A DNA stretch of 32,686 nt from Jiangella ureilytica (GTDB lineage: Bacteria; Actinomycetota; Actinomycetes; Jiangellales; Jiangellaceae), in contig NZ_SMKL01000070.1 in NCBI RefSeq assembly GCF_004348545.1, forward strand, positions 1 through 32,686, read 5' to 3'. The notes beneath the pieces were generated by a model that saw only the letters and a list, made by a program, of their open reading frames with translations, ran no database searches and was not told the DNA's origin. Every line of letters starts with the position of its first letter. The stretch's first letter is position 1. Positions 1 through 12,068 of the stretch are shown piece by piece. The translations under genes were made by a program, and so were the position numbers.

Positions 1-14
1 GGGGTGGCGGGGCA

Positions 15-3298
<3,284 letters not shown>

Positions 3299-3299
<1 letters not shown>

Positions 3300-4444
3300 C
3301 AGGCGTTCTCCTCGCTGCTGGCGTTCGCCGTCATGACGTCGGTGAACCGGTCGAACAGGTAGGCGGCGTCGTGCGGGCCGGCCGCGGCCTCGGGGTGGTA
3401 CTGGACCGAGAAGCCCTTGAGCCGGCCGTCGCTGCCCCGCAGCGCGAGCCCCTCGACCACGTCGTCGTTGAGGCAGACATGGCTGACCTCGGCCGATCCA
3501 TAGGGCGTGCGGACGGTCTCGTGCAACGGCGCGTCGACCGCGAAGCCGTGGTTGTGCGCCGTCACCTCGACCTTGCCGGTGCCGCGGTCCTGAACCGGCT
3601 GGTTGATGCCGCGGTGGCCGTAGCCGAGCTTGTAGGTGCCGAAGCCGAGCGCGCGGCCGAACACCTGGTTGCCGAAGCAGATGCCGAAGAACGGCAGGTC
3701 GCGCTCGAGCGCCGCCTGCACGACCCGCATGGGGCCGTCGCCCGTGGCCGGGTCGCCCGGGCCGTTGGACAGGAACAGCCCGTCGGGCCGCAGGCTCACG
3801 ACGTCGTCGATGGTCGCCGTTGCCGGGAGCACGTGCACCTCGATGCCGCGCTCGGCCAGGCGCCGCGGCGTCATGGTCTTGATGCCGAGGTCGAGGGCGA
3901 CGACGGTGAACCGGCGCTCGCCGTCGGCCCGCACGACGTACGGCTCCTGCGTGCTGACCTCGGCGGCGAGGTCGGCGCCGAGCATCTCGGGGCTGTCGAG
4001 CACCCGCTGCCGCAGCGCCTCGGGGTCGATCTCGACGGTGGAGATGCCGACCCGCATGGCGCCGCGCTCGCGCAGGTGGCGGGTGAGCGCGCGGGTGTCG
4101 ATGCCGCTGATGCCGACGACGCCCTGGGCCGCGAGCTCCTCGTCGAGGCTGCGCGCGCTGCGCCACGAGGACGGCCGGCGGGCGGGGTCGCGCACCACGT
4201 AGCCGGCGACCCAGATGCGGCCGGACTCGGGGTCGTCGTCGTTGACCCCGGTGTTGCCGATGTGCGGCGCCGTCTGCACCACCACCTGGCGGTGGTAGGA
4301 CGGGTCGGTCAGCGTCTCCTGGTAGCCGGTCATGCCGGTGGAGAAGACGGCCTCGCCGAACGTCTCGCCTGCGGCGCCGTAGGAGCGGCCGCGGAAGGCC
4401 CGGCCGTCCTCGAGCACGAGCAGCGCGGGTTGGCTCGTCGTCAT
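3299..4444 (-). CDS. carA: Carbamoyl-phosphate synthase small subunit (glutaminase)
   Basis: The 381-residue glutamine amidotransferase subunit releases ammonia from glutamine for CarB. The N-terminal CarA domain ([31 protein letters not shown]) is followed by a class I amidotransferase domain. The nucleophile Cys256 lies in FFGICFGNQ, and His350 and Glu352 in VQYHPE complete the triad. The ATG at 4444 overlaps the pyrC stop by four bases (ATGA), and the stop overlaps carB. In mycobacteria a small membrane-protein gene sits between pyrC and carA (from memory); here there is none. No truncation is seen. Confidence 0.98.
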
Positions 4445-5763
4445 GTGTTCCCTCCTGCGGTTCCCCCGGTGATCTGGTGCGCCTGGTGCGTGGGCCGGCC
4501 GCGCAGGAACGTCGCGACGACGGTGCCCGGCAACTTCATGCCCTCGTACGGCGTGTTCCGCGACAGCGACGCCGACGTCGACGGATCGATGGTGGTCGTG
4601 GTGCTCGGGTCGACGAGCGCGAGGTTGGCGGGCTCGCCGACGGCGACGGGGCGCCCGTGCGGGACGCCGCCGGTGTCGCAGCGGCCGATGCGGGCCGGCG
4701 CGAACGACAGGCGGTCGGCGACCCCGGCCCAGTCGAGCAGCCCGGTGTCGACCATGGTGTGCTGCACGACCGACAGCGCGGTCTCGAGCCCGAGCATGCC
4801 GAACGCCGCGGCGTCCCACTCGCAGTCCTTGGCCTCGACCGGGTGCGGCGCGTGATCGGTGGCGACGATGTCGATGGTGCCGTCGGCCAGCGCCTCGCGC
4901 AGCGCCGCGACGTCGTCGGCGGTACGCAGCGGCGGGTTGACCTTGTAGCGCGGGTCGTAGCCGGCCACCAGCTCGTCGGTGAGCAGCAGGTGGTGCGGCG
5001 TGACCTCGGCCGTCACCGGCAGCCCGCGCTCCTTGGCCAGCCGGACGATCTCGACCGAGCCCTTCGTCGAGAGATGGCAGATGTGGACCCGCGAGCCGAC
5101 GTGCGCGGCCAGCAGCACGTCGCGGGCGACGATGGCCTCTTCGGCGACGCTCGGCCAGCCGCGCAGCCCGAGCCGGCCGGAGAGCTCGCCCTCGTTCATC
5201 TGGGCGCCTTCGGTGAGCCGCGGCTCCTGCGCGTGCTGGGCGATGACGCCGTCGAACGCCTTGACGTACTCGAGCGCGCGGCGCATCAGCTGGGCGTCGT
5301 GGACGCAGAGGCCGTCGTCGGAGAAGACCCGCACCCCGGCGGCGGACTCGGCCATGGCGCCGAGCTCGGCCAGCCGCTCCCCCTTCAACCCGACGGTGAC
5401 GGCGCCGACCGGGCGGACGTCGGCGTGCCCGGCCTCGCGCCCGAGCCGCCACACCTGCTCGACGACGCCGGCGGTGTCGGCGACGGGGTCGGTGTTGGCC
5501 ATGGCGTGGACGGCGGTGAACCCGCCCCGGGCCGCCGCCAGGGTGCCCGTCTCGACGGTCTCGGCGTCCTCGCGCCCGGGCTCGCGCAGGTGGGTGTGCA
5601 GGTCGACCAGGCCGGGCAGCGCGATCAGTCCGGCGGCGTCGATCGTCGTCGCGCCGTCCTTGCCCAACCCGGCACCCAGACCGGCGATGACGCCGTCGTC
5701 GATGAGGATGTCCTGCGGGTCGCCGCCGAGGACGCGCGCGTTCTGGATCAGGATCGGGGTCAC
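4441..5763 (-). CDS. pyrC: Dihydroorotase
   Basis: The 440-residue amidohydrolase catalyses reversible cyclisation of N-carbamoyl-aspartate to dihydroorotate, the third pyrimidine step. Zinc-site motifs are visible in order: [10 protein letters not shown] (the HxH pair), [17 protein letters not shown], and DHAPH near the C-terminus. The type I hallmark FSDDG is present. The GTG start at 5763 is chosen because it overlaps the pyrB stop as GTGA, the same arrangement as other junctions in this operon, and the protein then begins with the standard [11 protein letters not shown] strand. The TGA stop overlaps the carA start. Confidence 0.97.
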   Translation of the reverse strand: MTPILIQNARVLGGDPQDILIDDGVIAGLGAGLGKDGATTIDAAGLIALPGLVDLHTHLREPGREDAETVETGTLAAARGGFTAVHAMANTDPVADTAGVVEQVWRLGREAGHADVRPVGAVTVGLKGERLAELGAMAESAAGVRVFSDDGLCVHDAQLMRRALEYVKAFDGVIAQHAQEPRLTEGAQMNEGELSGRLGLRGWPSVAEEAIVARDVLLAAHVGSRVHICHLSTKGSVEIVRLAKERGLPVTAEVTPHHLLLTDELVAGYDPRYKVNPPLRTADDVAALREALADGTIDIVATDHAPHPVEAKDCEWDAAAFGMLGLETALSVVQHTMVDTGLLDWAGVADRLSFAPARIGRCDTGGVPHGRPVAVGEPANLALVDPSTTTTIDPSTSASLSRNTPYEGMKLPGTVVATFLRGRPTHQAHQITGGTAGGNT

Positions 5764-6698
5764 GCTTCCTCCGTCGTGTTCGTGCCCGCCAGCATCAGAT
5801 AGAGGACCGCCATGCGCACGTAGACGCCGTTCGTCACCTGCTCGACGATGACCGAGCGGGCGCTGTCGGCGACCTCGGCGGTGATCTCCATGCCGCGGTT
5901 CATGGGGCCGGGGTGCAGGACCAGCGCCTCGGGCGGCATGAGCGACTGCCGGCGGGAGTCGAGGCCGTAGCGCCGGCTGTACTCGCGCGCAGACGGGAAG
6001 AACGCGGCGCTCATGCGCTCGCTCTGGACGCGCAGCATCATGACGGCGTCGGCGCCGGCCAGGGCGTCGTCGAGGTCGTAGCTGACGCCGCACGGCCAGT
6101 GGTCGACGCCCTTGGGCAGCAGTGTCGGCGGCGCGACCAGCGTGACTTTCGCGCCGAGCGTCGCCAGCAGCAGGACGTTGCTGCGGGCCACCCGGCTGTG
6201 CAGCACGTCGCCGACGATGACGATGCGCTTGCCGGCCAGCTCGCCCAGGTGGCGGCGCATGGTGAACGCGTCGAGCAGCGCCTGGGTCGGGTGCTCGTGG
6301 GTGCCGTCGCCGGCGTTGACCACGCAGGCGTTGATCCAGCCCGACGTGGCCAGCCGGTACGGCGCGCCACTCGCGGAGTGCCGCACGACGACGCCGTCGG
6401 CGCCCATGGCCTCGAGCGTCAGCGCGGTGTCCTTGAGGCTCTCGCCCTTGGACAGGCTGGACCCCTTGGCCGAGAAGTTCACGACGTCGGCCGACAGCCG
6501 CTTCGCCGCGAGCTCGAAGGAGGTGCGGGTGCGGGTGGAGTCCTCGAAGAAGAGGTTGACCACCGTGCGCCCGCGCAGGGTCGGCAGCTTCTTGACGGCG
6601 CGGCCCTCGGTGAGCCGGGCCATCTCGTCCGCGGTGTCGAGCACCAGCGTGGCGTCGTCGAGTGAGAGGTCGCCGGCGGAGAGCAGGTGACGGATCAC
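5760..6698 (-). CDS. pyrB: Aspartate carbamoyltransferase catalytic subunit
   Basis: The 312-residue enzyme joins carbamoyl phosphate and aspartate to give carbamoyl-aspartate, the committed pyrimidine step. The carbamoyl-phosphate loop [13 protein letters not shown] is near residue 50, the second-subunit loop ([12 protein letters not shown]) follows, and [10 protein letters not shown] and [11 protein letters not shown] mark the substrate sites. No regulatory pyrI gene is present, as usual outside enterobacteria, so control is probably through PyrR. The GTG start overlaps the pyrR stop by four bases (GTGA). It competes for carbamoyl phosphate made by the carAB genes of the same operon. Confidence 0.97.
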   Translation of the reverse strand: MIRHLLSAGDLSLDDATLVLDTADEMARLTEGRAVKKLPTLRGRTVVNLFFEDSTRTRTSFELAAKRLSADVVNFSAKGSSLSKGESLKDTALTLEAMGADGVVVRHSASGAPYRLATSGWINACVVNAGDGTHEHPTQALLDAFTMRRHLGELAGKRIVIVGDVLHSRVARSNVLLLATLGAKVTLVAPPTLLPKGVDHWPCGVSYDLDDALAGADAVMMLRVQSERMSAAFFPSAREYSRRYGLDSRRQSLMPPEALVLHPGPMNRGMEITAEVADSARSVIVEQVTNGVYVRMAVLYLMLAGTNTTEEA

Positions 6699-7294
6699 GG
6701 TTGCACCTCGCTTGCGGCCGTCTCGGCGGGTTCGCGCTGCTCGCGGGCGGGCTTGTCGAGGAGGACGCCGTCGTGACCGTCGGACTCGGTGAGCCGGACC
6801 TTCACGCTCTCGGCGAGGCTGGTCGGGATGTTCTTGCCGACGTGGTCGGCGCGGATGGGCAGTTGTCGGTGGCCGCGGTCGACGAGGACGACCAGGCGGA
6901 CGGCGCGCGGCCGCCCGATGTCCTCGAGCGCCGTCAGCGCCGCCCGGATGGTGCGCCCCGAGAACAGCACGTCGTCGACCAGCACCACGATGCGGTCGTC
7001 GACTCCGCCGGGCGGGATCTCGGTGTGCTCGAGGGCCCGGGCCGGCCGCAACCGCAGATCGTCGCGGTACATGGTGACGTCGAGCGCCCCGACGGGGACC
7101 TCGATGCCCTCGACCGCGGAGATGCGCTGGGCCAGCCGATGCGCGAGCGGGACGCCGCGCTTGGGGATGCCGAGGAGGACGAGGTCGGTGGCGCCCTTGT
7201 TGCGCTCCACCACCTCGTGGGCGATACGCGTGAGAGCCCGGGCGACGTCGTCGCCGTCGAGCACCTCGCGCGCGCCGGTCAGGTCGCGAGACAT
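6695..7294 (-). CDS. pyrR: Bifunctional pyr operon RNA-binding regulator / uracil phosphoribosyltransferase
   Basis: The 199-residue protein has the type I phosphoribosyltransferase fold, with the PRPP loop [18 protein letters not shown] in the middle and [12 protein letters not shown] near the N-terminus. PyrR proteins bind a conserved pyr mRNA hairpin when charged with UMP/UTP and many also make UMP from uracil. I prefer the ATG at 7294 because GGAGG at 7306-7310 lies 11 bases upstream; the in-frame TTG at 7303 is only 2 bases from that GGAGG. The gene leads the operon and its own leader carries the target hairpin, which implies autoregulation. The C-terminal tail (after about residue 175) is longer and more charged than in Bacillus PyrR. 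Confidence 0.95.
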   Translation of the reverse strand: MSRDLTGAREVLDGDDVARALTRIAHEVVERNKGATDLVLLGIPKRGVPLAHRLAQRISAVEGIEVPVGALDVTMYRDDLRLRPARALEHTEIPPGGVDDRIVVLVDDVLFSGRTIRAALTALEDIGRPRAVRLVVLVDRGHRQLPIRADHVGKNIPTSLAESVKVRLTESDGHDGVLLDKPAREQREPAETAASEVQP

Positions 7295-7313
7295 GCTTCG
7301 CAAGACCTCCTTC

Positions 7314-7331
7314 CCCGCCTCACAGGACGGG
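7314..7331 (-). promoter_or_regulatory. PyrR-binding RNA hairpin in the pyrR leader
   Basis: Read on the minus strand, TCCTGTGAGG (7327-7318) matches the PyrR binding-loop core UCCNGNGAGG exactly. It is closed by a CCCG/CGGG stem (7331-7328 with 7317-7314). The pyrR Shine-Dalgarno GGAGG (7310-7306) begins three bases after the stem. No second hairpin with a U-run is visible between this element and pyrR. The layout therefore fits translational repression, as described for mycobacterial pyr operons, rather than Bacillus-type attenuation. Protein binding itself is inferred. Confidence 0.8.
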
Positions 7332-7355
7332 ACTTAAAGGACGTCGGTCATTGCG

Positions 7356-7361
7356 AGGGTA
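7356..7361 (-). promoter_or_regulatory. Candidate -10 box for the pyr operon
   Basis: On the minus strand TACCCT fits the loose actinobacterial TANNNT -10 pattern and is preceded by TGA. It would give a start near 7349 and a leader of about 55 bases holding the PyrR hairpin. No convincing -35 box is seen at 16-19 bases upstream, so this is only a candidate. Confidence 0.3.
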
Positions 7362-7406
7362 TCAGCGCGCCCGCCATCGCCCCGGCACGGCGCGCTGTTC
7401 GCCCCG

Positions 7407-7523
7407 TCACACCAGTGCCGGCTCACCGTCCTCGCCGTCGTCCTCGTCGGGGTCGCGCACGTCGCGCAGTTCGTCGAGGACCACCTCGGTGGGTGGCTGG
7501 GTCTCTCGGCTCTCGGTCGTCAT
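7407..7523 (-). CDS. Small acidic protein of unknown function (38 aa)
   Basis: A short ORF starts at ATG 7523 with a good ribosome binding site (GAGGAG, 5 bases upstream) and uses high-GC third positions throughout. The product is strongly acidic in its second half (RDPDEDDGEDGEPALV). It has no signal peptide, transmembrane segment or cysteine. It lies on the same strand as and just upstream of the pyr leader, with about 45 bases between its stop and the candidate pyr -10 box. I do not recognise it. It could be a real microprotein, a leader peptide or chance; the Shine-Dalgarno and codon use favour a gene. Confidence 0.45.
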   Translation of the reverse strand: MTTESRETQPPTEVVLDELRDVRDPDEDDGEDGEPALV

Positions 7524-7618
7524 GTCGGCTCCTCTTCCCGCGGCCCGGATGGCCGCTCACCTTCTATGGGTGGTTTCCGGAGCCCGAATGTGACAGGGCG
7601 GAGTGATGTCATCGCGAT

Positions 7619-7836
7619 GTGATCGAGCTGCTGTCCGTGGACGCCCTCCCGCCGGGGTTCAGCCATCCCGCGGCGTTCGTCCGCGTCGTCGAGCTGCGAC
7701 TGACCGATCTCGAGCCTGGTGGATCCTCGCGGGCGACCAGCTCGACGAGCGGCACGAAGGACTGCGGCAGCGCTACCCGGCCCGCCGTCTGGTGCCGTTC
7801 GCGCGGCGCCATCGCTCGCCGGCGCTCACCCGGGAG
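7619..7836 (+). pseudogene. Frameshifted remnant resembling a SMI1/KNR4-type protein
   Basis: Two adjacent frames read as one protein: IELLSVDALPPGF...LTDLEP in the first frame (7619-7714), then WWILAGDQLDERHEGLRQRY and LVPFARR in the frame starting at the TGG at 7717. Only two bases (CC) separate the GAG codon ending at 7714 from that TGG where a full codon is expected, so one base is missing. After PFARR the expected continuation is absent and sequence runs into the acetyltransferase leader. The resemblance to SMI1/KNR4-like immunity-type proteins is from memory of similar proteins, not from a search. Confidence 0.45.
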
Positions 7837-7896
7837 CAGTACCAGCCGCGGAAATTGCGATGCGGCCGCCCGGCCGCGGCCCCTACGGTGACCGCC

Positions 7897-8433
7897 ATGG
7901 AGCTGCGCCTCGAACGACCCGCCGACCACGACGCCGTGCACGAGGTGCACCGGCAGGCGTTCGGCGACGACGGCGACCATGTCGCGCACCTCAACCAGGA
8001 CCTGCGCGGCCTCATCGAACCCGGCAGCGGCGTCTCGCTCGTCGCCGTCGACGACAGAGAGATCGTCGGGCACGTGCTCTTCACCCGGAGCATCCTCGAC
8101 GCCCCCGGGCGACTGGTCGACGTGCTCGTGCTGAGCCCGGTCGGGGTGCTGCCCACCCACCAGAACAACGGCGTCGGCACCGCGCTCGTCACCCGCGGCC
8201 TCGAGCTGGCCGACGACCAAGGGGCACCCGCCGTCTTCCTCGAGGGCTCGCCGGGCTACTACCCGAGGTTCGGGTTCGAGCCCGGCGAGCCGCTCGGCTT
8301 CCGCAAGCCGTCGCTGCGCATCCCCGACGCCGCGTTCCAGGTCAAGCGGCTCAGCGGCTACGACGAGACGATGACCGGCACGCTCGTCTACTCGGAGGTC
8401 TTCTGGCGCCACGACGCCGTCGGCCTGCGCTAG
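7897..8433 (+). CDS. GNAT-family N-acetyltransferase
   Basis: The 178-residue protein has a single acetyltransferase fold. The acetyl-CoA pyrophosphate loop appears as THQNNGVGTALVTRGLE (Q-x-x-G-x-G type), preceded by the strand LVDVLVLSPVGVLP. The downstream SPGYYPRFGFEP is typical of YhbS-like GNAT proteins. The substrate cannot be told. ATG 7897 follows a stretch that still carries a degraded gene; a weak GGTGACC lies just upstream and no strong Shine-Dalgarno is visible. It ends 7 bases before the convergent PPOX gene. Confidence 0.85.
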   Translation: MELRLERPADHDAVHEVHRQAFGDDGDHVAHLNQDLRGLIEPGSGVSLVAVDDREIVGHVLFTRSILDAPGRLVDVLVLSPVGVLPTHQNNGVGTALVTRGLELADDQGAPAVFLEGSPGYYPRFGFEPGEPLGFRKPSLRIPDAAFQVKRLSGYDETMTGTLVYSEVFWRHDAVGLR

Positions 8434-8440
8434 TGCGGGC

Positions 8441-8842
8441 TCAGCGGCCGGCGAACTTCCCCCACCCGTGCCAGCGGTCGACCTCGATCCAGGCGCTGAT
8501 GCGCCGGCGATCGCGCCGGCGGTAGTCGTGGCCGGTGTAGTGGCGCGACAGCCGGTCGATGTCGGCCAGGCCCTCGTCGTCGAACAGCTCGGCCACGCGG
8601 CCCTGGACGCTGACGTGCGTGTACCAGTCCTCGGCGAGCGCCGTGAGGCTGATGCGCGGATCGGCGCGCAGGTGCTCGACCCGCTTGCGCGACTCGTCGA
8701 GGTTGATGAGGATGCGCCCGTCCTCCCAGATGTACCAGGTGGCGACGGTCACCGGCCCACCTGGGCCGATGGTGCCCATGACGGCGGGGTTGGGCTGGGC
8801 GAGGAACGCGCTGATGTCGTCAGGAAGCGGGGGCTTCGGCAT
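8441..8842 (-). CDS. PPOX-class (pyridoxamine-phosphate-oxidase-like) FMN/F420-dependent protein
   Basis: The 133-residue protein has the split-barrel flavin-binding pattern: a short N-terminal helix (ISAFLAQPNPAVMGTIG), then PVTVATWYIWEDGRILINLDESRKRVEHLRADPRIS broken over the barrel strands, and WHGWGKF at the C-terminus. Such proteins in actinobacteria are often F420-dependent reductases or biliverdin reductases; which one cannot be decided here. The start at 8842 overlaps the end of the upstream SnoaL-like gene by 23 bases, so the two are probably co-transcribed. Confidence 0.85.
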   Translation of the reverse strand: MPKPPLPDDISAFLAQPNPAVMGTIGPGGPVTVATWYIWEDGRILINLDESRKRVEHLRADPRISLTALAEDWYTHVSVQGRVAELFDDEGLADIDRLSRHYTGHDYRRRDRRRISAWIEVDRWHGWGKFAGR

Positions 8843-9212
8843 CTCCCGATCCAACCACAGCGGCCCGCGCCGCCTGGAAGGGTGCGCGGTCGAAGACGAA
8901 CCAGCTGTGCACGATCCGCCCGCCGGCGACGGTGACGCGTTCGGCCCCGGGCGCCTGCGCCACCAGCCGCGTCGACGAGTCGTACATGACGACGGCGGTC
9001 TCGTCGTCGCCGAACGCGGCCAGCAGGGTGACGCCGAGCAGCTGCGACACGTACGGCTCCATGAACGCGCGGTACGCGTCGACCCCCGAGAGCCGGCCGG
9101 GCGGCGCCTCGCAGACGACGTCGTCGGCGATGAAGCGAAGAGCGGCGTCGAGGTCGCCGCCCGCCCACGCGCGGTGGTAGGCGAGCGCGACGTCCAGGGC
9201 TGCACTGCTCAT
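8820..9212 (-). CDS. SnoaL-like / nuclear transport factor 2-fold protein
   Basis: The 130-residue protein has an NTF2-like layout: helix ALDVALAYHRAWAGGDLDAALRFIADDVVCEAPPG, then strands with VTVAGGRIVHSWFVFD. The fold is used for small polyketide cyclases, isomerases and as an accessory domain of ECF sigma factors. It is divergent from an ECF sigma gene whose own C-terminus has the same kind of fold, which hints at a shared ligand or partnership. A Shine-Dalgarno-like AAGGA is nine bases before the ATG at 9212. Confidence 0.8.
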   Translation of the reverse strand: MSSAALDVALAYHRAWAGGDLDAALRFIADDVVCEAPPGRLSGVDAYRAFMEPYVSQLLGVTLLAAFGDDETAVVMYDSSTRLVAQAPGAERVTVAGGRIVHSWFVFDRAPFQAARAAVVGSGDAEAPAS

Positions 9213-9305
9213 GATCAACGGTCCTTCGGAGATGAGGAGATCCCTACAGCGGTACTGACACCGCCGGGCCCCGGATCGGAACGGTCGCTGTGCGACGATT
9301 CCGGC

Positions 9306-10352
9306 GTGACGTCCCCGCTCCTCGACCGCGCCCGGGCCGGTGACCACGACGCGTTCGCGGAGCTCGTCGACCCGTACCGCCGCGAGCTGCAGCTGCACTG
9401 CTACCGGCTGCTCGGCCGGCTCGCCGACGCCGAGGACGCGGTGCAGGAGACGCTGCTGGCGGCCTGGCGCGGCCTGCCGGAGTTCGAGGGCCGGGCGTCG
9501 GTGCGCAGCTGGCTGTATCGCATCGCGACGCGCCGCTGCCTCAACGCCGTCCGCGACGCCGGCCGGCGCCCGCCCCTGGCGCCCACGCCGCCGTTCGAGG
9601 CCCCGGAGCCGACCCGGCACAACGAGGTCCCGTGGGTCCAGCCGTACCCCGACGTCCTGCTGCCGGAGCCCGCCTACCTGCACCGCGAGCGGGTCGAGCT
9701 GGCCTTCGTCGAGGCGCTGGCCACGTTGCCGCCGCGGCAGACCGCCGCCCTCGTGGTGTGCGACGTCCTCGGCTTCCCGCTCACGGAGGCGGCGGCCGTG
9801 CTCGACACGACGGCGGCAGCGGTCAAGGGGGCGTTGCAGCGGGCCCGCTCGACCCTCCGCTCGACGGCGACGGCGACGGCGCCGGCGACGGCGCCGGCGG
9901 CCAGCCGGCCGCCGGCGCACGGCTCGGCCGAGGAGCGCCGCCTCGGCAAGCAGTTCGCCACCGCGTTCGTCGCCGACGACGTCGACGCCGTCATCGCGCT
10001 GCTCACCGACGACGCCTGGCTGGCCATGCCACCGGCTCCGCACCAGTACGCCGGCCCGGCGGCCATCGCCGGCTTCCTCCGCGCCAGCGCGGCGTGGCGG
10101 GCCGGCCGGCGGTACTCGCTGCTTCCGACCAGGGCCAACGCCCAGCCCGGGTTCGGCTGCTACCTCGGCGGCGCGCCCGCCGGCCTCGTCGTCCTCACCC
10201 TCGACGGCGACCGGATCGCCCGCATCACCCGCTTCATGGACGACTCCCTGTTCCCCGCGTTCGGCCTGCCCAGGACGTTCAGCCGATCCCCCGCATCTGC
10301 AGCACCTTCAGCGCAAGAGCAAGATCCAGACGCAGCTCCGGGTCGGTGGTGA
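9306..10352 (+). CDS. ECF sigma factor with C-terminal SnoaL-like domain
   Basis: The 348-residue protein has sigma region 2 near the N-terminus (FAELVDPYRRELQLHCYRLL, DAEDAVQETLLAAWRGL), region 4 around residues 135-185 (LPPRQTAALVVCDVLGFPLTEAA, VKGALQRARS), an Ala/Thr/Pro linker, and an NTF2/SnoaL-like tail (FVADDVDAVIALLTDDAWLAMPP, ITRFMD). This matches the ECF group with fused SnoaL domains (mycobacterial SigG/SigJ-like); the tail is thought to modulate activity instead of a separate anti-sigma factor. The GTG start is chosen from the conserved N-terminus. The 3' end runs 74 bases into the convergent pucR-like gene, and the last 20 residues look like non-conserved extension. Confidence 0.9.
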   Translation: MTSPLLDRARAGDHDAFAELVDPYRRELQLHCYRLLGRLADAEDAVQETLLAAWRGLPEFEGRASVRSWLYRIATRRCLNAVRDAGRRPPLAPTPPFEAPEPTRHNEVPWVQPYPDVLLPEPAYLHRERVELAFVEALATLPPRQTAALVVCDVLGFPLTEAAAVLDTTAAAVKGALQRARSTLRSTATATAPATAPAASRPPAHGSAEERRLGKQFATAFVADDVDAVIALLTDDAWLAMPPAPHQYAGPAAIAGFLRASAAWRAGRRYSLLPTRANAQPGFGCYLGGAPAGLVVLTLDGDRIARITRFMDDSLFPAFGLPRTFSRSPASAAPSAQEQDPDAAPGRW

Positions 10353-11991
10353 ACGGGCCGAGGATGCGCTCGAGCTTGCTGATGCGGTACCGCAGCGTGT
10401 TGTAGTGGAAGTGCAGCTGGCGGGCCGCCTCGGCGACGTTCAGATTCGTGTCGAGCAGCACCTTCAGCGTGTGGCGCAGGTCCTCCATCTCGGGGTCGTC
10501 CTCGGCGGCGAGGCCGTGCAGGGTCTCGCGGACGAAGCCGCGCAGTTCCTCGCGGTCCTCGATCTGGCTGAGCAGACGGAACGAGCCGAGGCTGTCGAAA
10601 TGGGCCAGCGACCCGCGGCCGTTCATCTGCCGTCCCACGTCGACGGCGCGGCGGGCCTGCTCGTAGCCGACCGGCAGCCGCGCGGGGTCGTCGACGACGC
10701 GGCTGACGCCGGTGGAGAAGGACCGCCGGCCGCCACCGCCGTCGCCGGCGACCTGCCGGACCGCCTCGCGCACCGCCGACTCCGGGTCCAGCCGCGAGCC
10801 GACCGGCAGCAGCGCGACCACCTCTTGTGCGAAGCCGACGACGGCGGCACGAGGGTCACGCCGTCCCACCACCGTCTGCCAGGCCACGGTGAACCTCTCC
10901 TGGACGGGACGCAGCTGCGGGCCGGGCGGCCCGGCCGGCCCGCTCTCGGGGTCGAGCTCGGCCACCACGACGACGAGGTCGCGGCCGACGTCCCAGCCGA
11001 GCGACTCGCAGTGCGCCACGATGCGGTCGCGGTCGCCGGCCCGCCCGACCAGGACGTCGCGGAGGAAGTCGCCGCGGTACTTGCTCTCGACGGCGGTGAC
11101 GGCGAGCTGCTTGTTCACGGCCAGCGCGGCGACGGTGGCGGCCCGCTCCAGCACGTTGACATCGGCGTCGTCGAGGGCGCGGTGCCGGGCGAACGCGACG
11201 ATGCGCCCGTGGTCGACCCGCCCGGCCACGATCGACACGACGGCGTGCCGGCCGGGCACGTCGACGTGCGAGTGGACGCCGCCGGGCTCGTACTCCGTGC
11301 GGAACCGGCCGGACGTGTCGAAGCACGGCGTGTGCCGCCACGAGGCGAGGTCGTCGACGTTGCCGCCCTCGGCGAGGATGCGCCCGTCCGCCGTCGTCAC
11401 CATGATCGGCACGCCCAGCACGGCAGACGTCTTCGTGACCAGCTCGGTCAGCCCGCCGCCGTCGAGCACGACCGACAGCAGCGCGTGGTGCACCTCCCAC
11501 GACCGCTCCAGCGCCGCGGCCTGCTTGTTCAGCACGCCGGTGAGCACCTGGTTGAGGATGTCGTCGAACCCGACGGCGTCGGGCAGGAGCAGCAGCGGCA
11601 GGCCCAGCCGGTCGGCCTCGTCGATCATCTCGTCGGGCAGCGCGTCGAGATAGCGGTGCAGCTTGACGCCCAGCGCGGCCAGCCCGCGCGCATCGAGCTC
11701 GGCGACCAGGCCCGGCAGGCCCTGTGGTGTGTTGCGCAGCGGATAGCCCGTGGTGAGCAGCAGCTCGTTCGGCTTGACCCATGGCAGGATGTCCGGGACC
11801 TCCATGATGTTGGCCCGCTGGACGACGCGGTCGAGCCCGTTCTCGCCCGCCAGCAGCCGCGCGCCGGTCAGCGCGGGGATCTCCATCGCCTTGCGCACGG
11901 TCAGCCCGGGCACCGCGCGGGTCGGCCATTTGCCGCCGCCGGCTGGCAACTCCGGCGAACCCGGGGCCCGATCGTTGGCAAGTTTGCCCAT
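10279..11991 (-). CDS. PucR/CdaR-family transcriptional regulator
   Basis: The 570-residue protein begins with a PucR N-terminal ligand domain (VRKAMEIPALTGARLLAGENGLDRVV, VPDILPWVKPNELLLTTGYPL), continues with a GAF/GGDEF-like middle, and ends in the PucR helix-turn-helix (LLDTNLNVAEAARQLHFHYNTL, then RYRISKLERILG). Family members sense purine- or ureide-related metabolites and control nitrogen salvage genes. It is divergent from the allH-allF-allG-like operon with a 77-base gap, so it is the likely regulator of that operon. ATG 11991 is taken as start, but the initiation site is uncertain because no clear Shine-Dalgarno is seen. Confidence 0.9.
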   Translation of the reverse strand: MGKLANDRAPGSPELPAGGGKWPTRAVPGLTVRKAMEIPALTGARLLAGENGLDRVVQRANIMEVPDILPWVKPNELLLTTGYPLRNTPQGLPGLVAELDARGLAALGVKLHRYLDALPDEMIDEADRLGLPLLLLPDAVGFDDILNQVLTGVLNKQAAALERSWEVHHALLSVVLDGGGLTELVTKTSAVLGVPIMVTTADGRILAEGGNVDDLASWRHTPCFDTSGRFRTEYEPGGVHSHVDVPGRHAVVSIVAGRVDHGRIVAFARHRALDDADVNVLERAATVAALAVNKQLAVTAVESKYRGDFLRDVLVGRAGDRDRIVAHCESLGWDVGRDLVVVVAELDPESGPAGPPGPQLRPVQERFTVAWQTVVGRRDPRAAVVGFAQEVVALLPVGSRLDPESAVREAVRQVAGDGGGGRRSFSTGVSRVVDDPARLPVGYEQARRAVDVGRQMNGRGSLAHFDSLGSFRLLSQIEDREELRGFVRETLHGLAAEDDPEMEDLRHTLKVLLDTNLNVAEAARQLHFHYNTLRYRISKLERILGPFTTDPELRLDLALALKVLQMRGIG

Positions 11992-12068
11992 GCGATGACG
12001 GTATCGGTCCCGGCTACGTTCGTGGCAGTCCCAGTTCAGGTGATCTTGGGCGGAAACGGAGGTCGCGA

